Assembly (NCBI GenBank): GCA_015222065.1
Contig: JADFUQ010000533.1
Span: 1-7,633, forward strand
Length of the DNA: 7,633 nucleotides
Direction of reading: 5' to 3'
Source of the DNA: Bacteroidota bacterium
Lineage (GTDB): Bacteria > Bacteroidota > Bacteroidia > Bacteroidales > VadinHA17
The first letter of the stretch is position 1, and every line of letters begins with the position of its first letter. Positions 1 through 6,352 of the stretch are shown piece by piece. The translations under genes were made by a program, and so were the position numbers. The notes beneath the pieces were generated by a model. That model searched no databases. It was not told the origin of the DNA and was given only the letters and a program-made list of their open reading frames with translations.

Positions 1-620
1 AGCACATCCCGCGAACAGACAGGATTGATCCCATCAGCAAAACCATTTAAGACCTTCACCCGGATAATATCAACATACCTGCATGCAAATATCGTAACCG
101 ACCAACCCGGGGAGTTAGCAACTGTAATGCCCTGCATTAAGATGTTCTCGGAATTTGTAAAAAGCACAGCAAGAGGCCCTCTGGACCCGTTATCCAGCGC
201 TGTATTCCCATCTATAATCCCCTGTCCGATAATGCTCACATGATCAACGTTTTTCCCATGGAGAAAAGCATATTGTGAACCTGGTCCATAGATGTAACTC
301 CCTTCCTCAGCTTTGATATAATCCTTCATATCCTTGCTACCCAGAAGTATAGCTCCTGTTTCAAGTTCCAGTGTAACATAACTCTTTAAATATACAGTGC
401 CTGACTTGTAAGTCCCTGGAGGGAAATAAACGGTTCCTCCTCCGGCTTCTGAACAAACGTCAATAGCCTTTTGAATAGCTTTCGTATTTAATATTTTGCC
501 ATCCCCTATTGCTCCAAAATCACATATATTATAAATGTCTTTCCCGGTTTGAATGGTTCCTGTTGCATTTGCACCGTGAATTAATGCTATTGCTATACTT
601 AGAAAAAAGAGTTTTTTCAT
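1..620 (-). CDS. Secreted GH28-type (polygalacturonase-like) glycoside hydrolase, N-terminal part
   Basis: Partial gene: the ATG is at 620-618 and 206 codons are read before the window ends, about half of a usual 430-550 residue GH28 protein. Residues 1-19 form a signal peptide (two lysines, a hydrophobic core, ANA before a likely cut after Ala19), so the product is exported. Residues 29-95 read as the start of a right-handed beta-helix of the pectate-lyase/GH28 kind, with DFGAIGDG (34-41), NTKAIQKAID (45-54), GGGTVYFPPGTY (60-71), SGTVYLKS (73-80) and LELETGAILLGS (84-95). Near the end, FADGINP (194-200) sits where GH28 enzymes have NTDGIDP; Asp197 would be the first catalytic aspartate. The later DD, GHG and RIK motifs lie outside the window. 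The family hydrolyses galacturonan, rhamnogalacturonan or related uronic-acid polymers; the substrate here is unknown. The start lies 92 bp after the URO-D-like gene, with no clear Shine-Dalgarno. Class is fairly sure, activity is not. Confidence 0.85.
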   Translation of the reverse strand, partial: MKKLFFLSIAIALIHGANATGTIQTGKDIYNICDFGAIGDGKILNTKAIQKAIDVCSEAGGGTVYFPPGTYKSGTVYLKSYVTLELETGAILLGSKDMKDYIKAEEGSYIYGPGSQYAFLHGKNVDHVSIIGQGIIDGNTALDNGSRGPLAVLFTNSENILMQGITVANSPGWSVTIFACRYVDIIRVKVLNGFADGINPVCSRDV

Positions 621-642
621 AATTTATACTACATATTATTGT

Positions 643-655
643 TTTAACAGTTAAA
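643..655. repeat. Short perfect palindrome upstream of the GH28-type gene
   Basis: TTTAAC-a-GTTAAA is a perfect 6+6 palindrome around one base, 23 bp upstream of the GH28-type start codon. It could be an operator half-site pair, but it is short and AT-rich, and such palindromes occur by chance in AT-rich DNA. The rest of the 92-bp gap (621-712) shows no terminator and no convincing Bacteroidota TTTG/TAnnTTTG promoter. Confidence 0.25.
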
Positions 656-712
656 TATAGTGTTTTACCCCATTTATAGAATCACTACAATAATTTTGTT
701 TATAGACATTCG

Positions 713-1804
713 TTAGTAGCGATATTGCTTCACAGCTTCATACATAGCCAGGATATTTTCCACCGGCGTATCAGGCTGAATGGCATGTGCAGCACATACG
801 ATGTAACCTCCGTCTCTCCCAAAGATATCAATTAAACGTTCAACTTCGCTTCTTACCTCCGCCGCCGTTCCATTGGGAAGCAATTCCTGTTCATCAATTC
901 CTCCATGAAATGCCAGGCGGGTTCCAAAACTGTTTTTCAGCAATTCAGGCTCCATTCCGGCAGCTTTTGGTTGGATCGGATCCAAAATGTCCAAACCCAT
1001 TTCAATAAAATCTTCTATCACCGGCACTATAGAACCGCAAGAATGATAGAATGTCTTAAGACCCATATCTTTAAATGGGCGAATGAGCTGTTCACTGTAT
1101 GGTTTAATATGTTTACGCCACAGATCAGGTGAAAGCATCATTCCTCTTTGTGTTCCTATATCTCCTCCGCTACCTAAAATATCAATTTGTCCACCGGATG
1201 CTTCAATAACTCTCATAGCCCGTTCTTTGTAGAATTCCATTGCCCGCCGGGATATTGTTTCGGCAATTTCCGGACACTCGACCAGGTCTATCAGAAACCG
1301 TTCCATCCCACGCATATACCATGGCGTTTCGAAAGCACCACCGGCAAAAAAGATTATGGCATGCCGCCTGTGCGCATTTAACCGGTCAATTTCTTCTTTA
1401 AGAAAAGAATAATCAAACCAGTCCACACTAGGCCAGTTATAATTCTCTACTTCCTCCACTGAAGTAACATGACCAAGGGGATGGAATGCAATCTCATTGT
1501 AAGTGCCAAATTGGTTCTTGACAGGCTTCCATACAATACCGAGAAAATCTTTGCCTGCTGCTGTAACACCTGCTGCCCCTGTAGTATCATCAGGACCCAC
1601 ATAGCGTGGCGCTACGTAACGCATATCAGCTCCGAGAAATTGTCGCAATTTCTCATCGTCATCTATTTTAAGTGATTTTTTCAAAATGTCATTGACCTCC
1701 GGTGTTGCTATATAATCAACAGGCGGTCTGTCAGACACACCATGATTGATCGCTGCAAAAACACGTTCATATGGTTCAACTTCATTATTTCCGGGGTAAT
1801 TCAT
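713..1804 (-). CDS. URO-D/MtaA-superfamily protein, not HemE (possible methyltransferase)
   Basis: 363 residues, complete, ATG start at 1804-1802. The fold family is uroporphyrinogen decarboxylase-like (TIM barrel), which includes HemE and the corrinoid:CoM methyltransferases MtaA, MtbA and CmuA. Visible family features are the N-terminal ERVFAAINHGVSDRPPVD (13-30), the HSCGSI stretch (254-259), LDILDPIQPKAAGM (271-284), FHGGID (299-304) and the C-terminal IQPDTPVENILAMYEA (342-357). The HemE signature with the substrate-binding arginines (RQAGRY near the N-terminus) is absent, so haem synthesis is unlikely. MtaA-type enzymes bind zinc with His-x-Cys plus a distal Cys. Here His254 and Cys256 are kept, and Cys337 or His340 could be the third ligand, the latter being nearest by alignment to the methyltransferase cysteine. 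It lies 110 bp downstream of the oxidoreductase gene in a sugar locus, with no corrinoid protein in view. Cytoplasmic. Function unknown: methyl transfer is inference, and another TIM-barrel reaction is possible. Confidence 0.85.
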   Translation of the reverse strand: MNYPGNNEVEPYERVFAAINHGVSDRPPVDYIATPEVNDILKKSLKIDDDEKLRQFLGADMRYVAPRYVGPDDTTGAAGVTAAGKDFLGIVWKPVKNQFGTYNEIAFHPLGHVTSVEEVENYNWPSVDWFDYSFLKEEIDRLNAHRRHAIIFFAGGAFETPWYMRGMERFLIDLVECPEIAETISRRAMEFYKERAMRVIEASGGQIDILGSGGDIGTQRGMMLSPDLWRKHIKPYSEQLIRPFKDMGLKTFYHSCGSIVPVIEDFIEMGLDILDPIQPKAAGMEPELLKNSFGTRLAFHGGIDEQELLPNGTAAEVRSEVERLIDIFGRDGGYIVCAAHAIQPDTPVENILAMYEAVKQYRY

Positions 1805-1845
1805 ATTATTAACTTTCTATTAATAGTAGAACATTATAATTATTT

Positions 1846-1874
1846 GATTCAAAAAAATGTGTAAACTTTGAATC
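1846..1874. repeat. Perfect 8-bp inverted repeat in the Gfo/Idh - URO-D intergenic gap
   Basis: GATTCAAA at 1846-1853 is mirrored perfectly by TTTGAATC at 1867-1874, with 13 bases between. On the minus strand it lies 42 to 70 bases upstream of the URO-D-like start codon. The stem is mostly A/T and no T-run follows it, so it is a poor terminator; a binding site for a dimeric regulator is possible. A TATAAT-like hexamer lies just downstream on the minus strand (about 1833-1838), but the usual Bacteroidota promoter pattern is not clear. Confidence 0.35.
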
Positions 1875-1914
1875 TACAATAACAAAAACAGGAAAAAAGC
1901 TCTAAAACATGTTA

Positions 1915-3069
1915 TCACTGTCCCGTTTCTAATTCAATTGTTTCCGCACTTGCATAAGATTCCAGTGCAGCAGTAAAAAGCCGGTGGCTGAGCGCAGTTT
2001 CTTCGGGGGTAACACAACCAGAAAATCTGGTTTCCGGGTTCCCATTGTCAAGTTCATATAGGAAAGCCGCCCACATTTGAAGTATCAGATCGGAGAACCC
2101 GATTTCAAAAATTTCGCCGGTTATTGATTTAAAAGCAGTTTCATGCCCCATATCTACTATCTGCCATATCTGATTACCACCTTTGTATTCCAAAACATTA
2201 AGGGTGTTAATTTGCTTAGTGGAAAATTTTGCGCTTGATTTTGTTCCCAGCACTTCAAAATACCAGGTATTCTTTTCACCAGGCGCTATACGTTGGGTTT
2301 TAAATGTCCATGGAAAAGTCTGTCCGCTTTTCGGATTCCTGGTTTCACACAGAAGCATTGCATTGTCCCAGGTCTCACAAGGAACTATGTTTCCTTTACC
2401 GTCAGGTCGTTGTTTTATGATATTACTTAAAACCGCTCTCACATTAAGAGGAACCCATCCTGCCTTGAAAACCATGTGACAGGCATGGATACCCAGATCC
2501 CCCATACAACCATATTCACCATTATACTGAATCATTCGCTTCCAGTTGATAGACTTATCCTGATCCAGATCACTGGAATGCAAAAAACCACTGTTCACCT
2601 CGATTATTTCGCCAAAGGCATCAGCTTCGATCATCTCCCCGATTCGCTGAACAGCAGAAGTAAAGGGAAATTGAGAACTACAGCGCACAAAGGTTTCCGG
2701 ATTCTCTTTTATAGCCAGCATAATTGATTTGTTGGATTCTTTATCTATTCCAAATGGTTTTTCTCCCATAAGATGCTTTCCTGCCTTTATGGTAGCAGTA
2801 TAAAACTCTTCATGAAGATGGTGGGGCACTGCAATATAAACTGCCTCAACATCAGGATTTGACAAGAGTTCCTTATAATCATCCGTAACCTGCGTGATTG
2901 TTTTGAAATTACTTTGAAACCAATGAAATGTCTCTGTATTTTTATCACATATTGAGACTATTTCCGGTCTTACGTTCATCTCAGGCAAATGGCACCACCT
3001 CGCTGAAACGCTGGCAAATTCTTTTCCCATAAGGCCTGTTCCGATTATACCAAATTTTACTATTCGCAT
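1915..3069 (-). CDS. Gfo/Idh/MocA-family NAD(P)-dependent oxidoreductase
   Basis: 384 residues, complete, ATG at 3069-3067. The N-terminal Rossmann fold has the dinucleotide loop GIIGTGLMG (7-15, glycines 10, 12 and 15), the AVPHHLH segment (80-86) and the family's EKP motif at 103-105, whose lysine contacts substrate or cofactor. The C-terminal alpha/beta substrate domain carries GDLGIHACHM (190-199); His195 is at the usual catalytic histidine position, with Asp191 before it. Family members oxidise or reduce sugars, inositols and sugar acids, or do redox-assisted elimination; the substrate cannot be read from sequence. Length is normal for the family. No signal peptide or Tat motif is seen, so it is cytoplasmic. 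It starts 12 bp after the cupin gene stop, so the two are almost certainly co-transcribed and may act in sequence on one sugar. The bases before the ATG are an A-rich run (AAAAACAAAAACAA) with no Shine-Dalgarno. Confidence 0.93.
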   Translation of the reverse strand: MRIVKFGIIGTGLMGKEFASVSARWCHLPEMNVRPEIVSICDKNTETFHWFQSNFKTITQVTDDYKELLSNPDVEAVYIAVPHHLHEEFYTATIKAGKHLMGEKPFGIDKESNKSIMLAIKENPETFVRCSSQFPFTSAVQRIGEMIEADAFGEIIEVNSGFLHSSDLDQDKSINWKRMIQYNGEYGCMGDLGIHACHMVFKAGWVPLNVRAVLSNIIKQRPDGKGNIVPCETWDNAMLLCETRNPKSGQTFPWTFKTQRIAPGEKNTWYFEVLGTKSSAKFSTKQINTLNVLEYKGGNQIWQIVDMGHETAFKSITGEIFEIGFSDLILQMWAAFLYELDNGNPETRFSGCVTPEETALSHRLFTAALESYASAETIELETGQ

Positions 3070-3081
3070 TTGTTTTTGTTT

Positions 3082-3552
3082 TTAAAAATTTATTTTGGTG
3101 TTTTCAAAATAGCTATCATCGATGAAACATGGCTGAGAAATTTCCAAAAGTAAGGCTGGCCTTTTTCCGGTAAAACCATGATATTTCCAACGTTCCACAG
3201 GCAACACATCGCCAGGATTCATCTCGAAACTTTTGCCGTCATAGATCATTTCCACTTTACCCTTAAGGATATAAAAAGTCTCATGTTTTTCTTTATGCCG
3301 ATGCACAGGACAGCTCTGGTTTGCAAATACAAAAAGATACTTACTACAGTAACCGGCGTCGACTTCATTAGCTATCCAGTATTCTATCAAGCCTGTTTTG
3401 TAAAAATCATTCAATCCAAAATCCAATAATAATGGTTCAACATCAGGAAGAGCAATATCCCACTTCTTAATCTTTTCCTTAAATTTTACCAATGCTTCTT
3501 CACGAAGCTTCCCAACGACAGATATTTTTAATCCCTTATTTAATTCATCCAT
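3082..3552 (-). CDS. Small cupin, D-lyxose isomerase (YdaE)-like
   Basis: 156 residues, complete, ATG at 3552-3550. An alpha-helical, charged N-terminal part (about 1-50) precedes a single cupin domain. The first cupin motif gives His84, His86 and Glu91 (CPVHRHKEKHETFYILKG, 81-98) and the second gives His125 (PGDVLPVERWKYHGF, 113-127): a complete 3-His/1-Glu metal site. The run DAGYCSKYLFVFANQSCP (65-82), the preceding LLLDFGL (41-47) and the tail DDSYFENTKI (145-154) recall, from memory, Bacillus YdaE-type D-lyxose/D-mannose ketol-isomerases, though the domain is shorter after the first motif. Some cupins of this kind sit beside sialic-acid genes instead. A metal-dependent aldose-ketose isomerase is the best guess; a non-enzymatic sugar-binding cupin cannot be excluded. 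It leads a likely two-gene unit with the oxidoreductase 12 bp downstream, and follows a long non-coding region that would hold its promoter. No Shine-Dalgarno is seen. Confidence 0.85.
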   Translation of the reverse strand: MDELNKGLKISVVGKLREEALVKFKEKIKKWDIALPDVEPLLLDFGLNDFYKTGLIEYWIANEVDAGYCSKYLFVFANQSCPVHRHKEKHETFYILKGKVEMIYDGKSFEMNPGDVLPVERWKYHGFTGKRPALLLEISQPCFIDDSYFENTKINF

Positions 3553-3609
3553 TTTATATCAATAATTAATGTCTATCTATAAAGTAAAAGTTTTTCTAAT
3601 TAAAAGCAC

Positions 3610-3637
3610 CCCCGTACAGTCATACTTCCTCACGGGG
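3610..3637 (-). terminator. GC-rich hairpin, possible terminator or leader structure
   Basis: On the minus strand CCCCGT (3637-3632) pairs perfectly with ACGGGG (3615-3610) around a 16-nt loop. The 3' arm is followed by GTGCTTTTAATT, a short T-run several bases away. It stands out as a GC block inside very AT-rich DNA, ending 57 bp upstream of the cupin start. It could end transcripts from the symporter gene, act as an attenuator in the cupin leader, or be the remnant of a repeat element. The sequence alone does not decide. Confidence 0.35.
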
Positions 3638-3648
3638 CAGGCAAAAAT

Positions 3649-3781
3649 CAAAACACAAAATACAAACAAATCGCAAATCACAATGACTAAAATATCAATA
3701 TTGCTTTAATTTTAACAAGAGGGGTTTGAAGTTTTGAATTTGGAATTTGAAATTTATTTGTTTTTTGTTATTTGTGTTTTG
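3649..3781. repeat. Imperfect inverted repeat with TTTG-rich arms
   Basis: The left arm 3649-3671, reverse-complemented, matches the right arm 3756-3781 at 21 of 23 positions, with one 3-base gap (TTT extra in the right arm). The 84 bases between include further TTTGAATTTGGAATTTGAAATTT words (3734-3756). The composition is A/C-rich on one side and T/G-rich on the other. It resembles the TTTGGAATTTG/TTATTTG word clusters I recall between genes in several environmental bacterial genomes. No transposase and no obvious target duplication is present. Confidence 0.5.
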
Positions 3782-3837
3782 GAATTTCATACTTAAGCAA
3801 ATATTTTTCGTTTATGGACAAACTCTAATTATTTTTT

Positions 3838-5343
3838 TTACTTATCATCTGTTTTCGAAAGCATGGATCGTACGCCATGACCGATCGGTATCAGGCTGGC
3901 AGTCATTCCAACCATCACTCCAACCACCAGGGAAGCCGGCATAATGAAAAGAAAACTTGGGCCCGGGTCTCCAAAGATATTCTCCCAGAAAGCAATTATC
4001 ATAGCAACGCCGATGCTGCATAAAGTAGCGACCCAGGTGCCGAACTCCGTGGCCCAGGGAATGAACATTGCCATACAAAACAGAATGAACAGAGGAGATA
4101 CTAACAGATTTACTGCACGGTAGGTTACTTCTAGTAAATTGCCGGGTACTGCACTAACATAGAAACTGATACCCACAACTACAACGCCTATCGCCACTGT
4201 GACATATCGTGCTATCTTTATATGTTTCCCTTCAGAAAGTTTTATTTTCCGAAACCTGTCGATGAAATCCACCGTGATCACTAAACTGGAGGAGTTGACG
4301 CCGGAGGAAAGACTCGACATCGCTGCAGCCAGCAATCCGGCCACTATTAAACCGCTGATACCCGCAGGTAGCCCAAAAACAATATATTGTGGTAACAGTT
4401 GATCGGCATCGGCAACAATTGTCTGCCCATCATTCAGCATATTTGGATTAGCTTGAAAATATGCCAGAAGTGCGTAACCAAGCAGCGACAGAAAAATCAA
4501 TACTGCCGTATTTGCGATGAGTGATACACCTATCACCCTGCGCGCGGCCTTAACGTCACGTGTTGCCAGAAAACGCTGAATAGACATCTGGTCTGAACCA
4601 CTTGTGCAAACATACCAGATTACTGCTGCCATAAAAAACCAGCCAAAAGTGCGCTGTCCCGTGGTTTGAAATCCCCATCGTGGGGGAGGCCAATTTTCAG
4701 CCCAGCCATTCGGCCACCATTCGCCGACACCGCCAAGTTGCACAGAGATAAGAACTATTACTAAAATCGCCCCACCGAACAGTATAAATGTCTGCACCGC
4801 ATCAGTCATGACTACCGCACGCAAACCACCCATTGAGGTATATATCAGGGTCACAATCCCCAGCACTCCACACATCCATGGCGTCATACTGGGGTCTAAT
4901 CCTGTCAGCGGGATCAAAACTTTATCGGTTGTTGCATAAATAATGACTGCCATCCATATCAATCGTAGTGAAAGGAAAGTGACAGCACCTAAAGTTCGGA
5001 TGCTGCTACCCAAGCGCTTCTCAAGAATTTCATACGCGCTGGTAACCTTCAATCGCATGATAAAGGGGATAAAAAACCAGCCAATAATCCAATGGACAAA
5101 GGGCATGGCTGCGACTTGTCCCAGGAGCATAGGACCGTTCTGGATTATCTCACCCGGAGTTGCCAGGTACGAAAGTGTACTTAAAAGTGTAGCGAACAGT
5201 GACAGTCCAACGGTCCATGGTTTCATTGTGCGTCCTCCAAGCAGGTAATCATCTGCTGATTTGGTGCGACGCATGTAATAAAATCCAACGCCAATCATTC
5301 CAAATCCATAAATACCTAACACTAACCAGTCCAGCCAGTTCAT
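3838..5343 (-). CDS. SSS-family sodium:solute symporter
   Basis: 501 residues, complete, ATG at 5343-5341. An integral inner-membrane protein with about 13 hydrophobic segments, the first at 5-23, others near 43-60, 80-97, 118-138, 155-170, 183-203, 233-247, 270-296, 320-340, 380-398, 408-428, 434-452 and 464-486. Family marks are DDYLLGGRTM (31-40), the SSS signature YTSMGGLRAVVMTDAVQ (168-184), GSDQMSIQRFLATRD (249-263), and AAAMSSLSSGVNSS (339-352). The last aligns with the vSGLT Na2-site helix, so Ser343/Ser344 and Ala340 probably bind sodium. It imports a sugar, sugar acid or similar solute using the sodium gradient; the specificity cannot be read. It starts 11 bp after the aldolase gene stop, so both are likely on one transcript, with the aldolase probably acting on the imported compound or its product. 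Length is normal. No Shine-Dalgarno is seen. Confidence 0.95.
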   Translation of the reverse strand: MNWLDWLVLGIYGFGMIGVGFYYMRRTKSADDYLLGGRTMKPWTVGLSLFATLLSTLSYLATPGEIIQNGPMLLGQVAAMPFVHWIIGWFFIPFIMRLKVTSAYEILEKRLGSSIRTLGAVTFLSLRLIWMAVIIYATTDKVLIPLTGLDPSMTPWMCGVLGIVTLIYTSMGGLRAVVMTDAVQTFILFGGAILVIVLISVQLGGVGEWWPNGWAENWPPPRWGFQTTGQRTFGWFFMAAVIWYVCTSGSDQMSIQRFLATRDVKAARRVIGVSLIANTAVLIFLSLLGYALLAYFQANPNMLNDGQTIVADADQLLPQYIVFGLPAGISGLIVAGLLAAAMSSLSSGVNSSSLVITVDFIDRFRKIKLSEGKHIKIARYVTVAIGVVVVGISFYVSAVPGNLLEVTYRAVNLLVSPLFILFCMAMFIPWATEFGTWVATLCSIGVAMIIAFWENIFGDPGPSFLFIMPASLVVGVMVGMTASLIPIGHGVRSMLSKTDDK

Positions 5344-5354
5344 GTACGAAGATA

Positions 5355-6221
5355 TTAGTTTGTAATCATCCGGTTAATAAAGGGATGTGTACAATAATTT
5401 TCACACAATCCTTTATTCTTCAGATTTGTTTTGATAGCCGCCATCCAGTCAATAATCAGATCGGGACCAAGCATCTCCTTCATTTCCATCCAGAATTGCT
5501 TCTGCAATTCGAAAGCTTTGGTTTTATCACCAGCCATTGCCACTTCGTAAAGTTTGACCAATGTATCGAGGAAACAGGTTCCTCCTCCGGTTACTATACC
5601 ATCAGCACCCAACAATAAAATAATATCATATACAGTCTCATCGCCATAGAGGAAACTAAACGGCCGGTTTTCTTTGTCCGGATATTTTCTTAAGATATCC
5701 ATCGCAACATGAATATCACCGCTAGAATCTTTGACACCGGCAACGTTATCCATATTCAGAATAATTTCCAGGGTCTCAGAACTAATCTTGTTTCCAGTAG
5801 ATCCGGGATTATTATAGAATAACAGCGGTTTATCCAGGGCATTTGAGACTTTATCAAAATAGTCAATGATACATGGCTGGTGCGGAAAGCTGTAATAATA
5901 AGGTGTGGTCGAAACAAGATAGTCAGCGCCTGAATCCTGTATCTTCTTTCCAAGTTCAATTGTTCTTCTGGTTGAGCCGTCGGAGCAAGCTGCCATTAAC
6001 GGAACCCTGCCATTAATATGCCTGGCGGCTGTTTCGACAGCAGCCAGTTTTACCGAATCCAGCAGCGCCGTACCCTCGCCCATATTTCCAAGAACGAATA
6101 TCCCGGATACTCCCTGTTCAATAGTATAATTAATAATTTTACGTAATGATTCTACATCCAGATCTTCATTTTTAAGCAATGGTGTAGGAATCGCCGGAAT
6201 TACTCCTGATAGTTTTGACAT
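5355..6221 (-). CDS. DHDPS/NAL-superfamily (DapA-like) class I aldolase or lyase
   Basis: 288 residues, complete, ATG at 6221-6219; typical length for the family. A TIM-barrel class I aldolase that uses pyruvate as product or substrate through a Schiff base. Visible residues are the carboxylate-binding loop GNMGEG (45-50, in place of the usual G-T/S-T/S-GE), the YYY cluster 108-110, the catalytic Tyr136 in LLFYNNPGSTG (133-143) and the Schiff-base Lys164 in AGVKDSSGD (161-169). GADGIVTGGG continues the barrel's C-terminal glycine-rich loop. The KDSS context fits catabolic 2-keto-3-deoxy or 2-keto-hydroxy acid aldolases better than lysine-pathway DapA, and pairing with a symporter (11 bp gap) supports catabolism. 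N-acetylneuraminate lyase is possible but not indicated. Cytoplasmic, probably a tetramer as is usual in the family. It is first gene of its unit, 131 bp after the upstream gene and behind a terminator. No Shine-Dalgarno: an A-rich stretch precedes the ATG. Confidence 0.92.
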   Translation of the reverse strand: MSKLSGVIPAIPTPLLKNEDLDVESLRKIINYTIEQGVSGIFVLGNMGEGTALLDSVKLAAVETAARHINGRVPLMAACSDGSTRRTIELGKKIQDSGADYLVSTTPYYYSFPHQPCIIDYFDKVSNALDKPLLFYNNPGSTGNKISSETLEIILNMDNVAGVKDSSGDIHVAMDILRKYPDKENRPFSFLYGDETVYDIILLLGADGIVTGGGTCFLDTLVKLYEVAMAGDKTKAFELQKQFWMEMKEMLGPDLIIDWMAAIKTNLKNKGLCENYCTHPFINRMITN

Positions 6222-6256
6222 AGTTTTTAAATTCTTTTTATTACTAACCGATTAAA

Positions 6257-6294
6257 AATTTAATGAAGGGTACTCCCGGAAGTTACCCCTTCAT
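6257..6294 (-). terminator. Rho-independent terminator after the beta-propeller gene
   Basis: On the minus strand ATGAAGGG (6294-6287) pairs with CCCTTCAT (6270-6263); after one bulged base (6286) two more pairs (TA/TA) extend the stem before an 11-nt loop. The 3' arm is followed by TAAATTTTTAAT, giving a T-rich tail. It begins about 58 bases after the stop codon at 6353, so it should end that transcript and leave the aldolase-symporter pair with its own start or with readthrough. Confidence 0.7.
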
Positions 6295-6352
6295 GTTTAA
6301 TTTTGTTTTACCACAAACAAATTATAACATGGATAAAAATAGGAAATAAATT

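Larger units (their letters stand above)
3553..3837. other. 285-bp AT-rich non-coding region between symporter and cupin genes
   Basis: No gene is supported here. It holds the 3' flank of the symporter gene, the imperfect inverted repeat at 3649-3781, a tract of TTTGAA/TTTGGAATTTG-like words (3724-3790), the GC-rich hairpin at 3610-3637 and the leader of the cupin gene. The promoter for the cupin-oxidoreductase pair should lie in it, but I cannot assign a clear TTTG/TAnnTTTG pair. Confidence 0.7.

Noticed and set aside
25..243. 72-codon plus-strand open frame at the left edge
   Set aside because: The minus strand here encodes the GH28-type protein with signal peptide and family motifs; the plus frame is its shadow.
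713..1804. HemE, uroporphyrinogen decarboxylase of haem synthesis
   Set aside because: The N-terminal RQAGRY substrate-binding signature is missing and the neighbours are sugar genes.
2183..2479. 98-codon plus-strand open frame
   Set aside because: It is the antisense shadow of the Gfo/Idh gene.
3747..3944. 65-codon plus-strand open frame from the repeat into the symporter 3' end
   Set aside because: It is made of TTTG-rich repeat sequence and antisense symporter codons, with no ribosome site or motif.
5199..5618. 139-codon plus-strand open frame
   Set aside because: It lies antisense across the aldolase and symporter genes, both strongly supported, and its protein has no recognisable features.
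5355..6221. N-acetylneuraminate lyase (NanA) and a sialic-acid operon
   Set aside because: The loop is GNMGEG rather than GSTGE, and no epimerase, kinase or sialidase of that pathway is visible.
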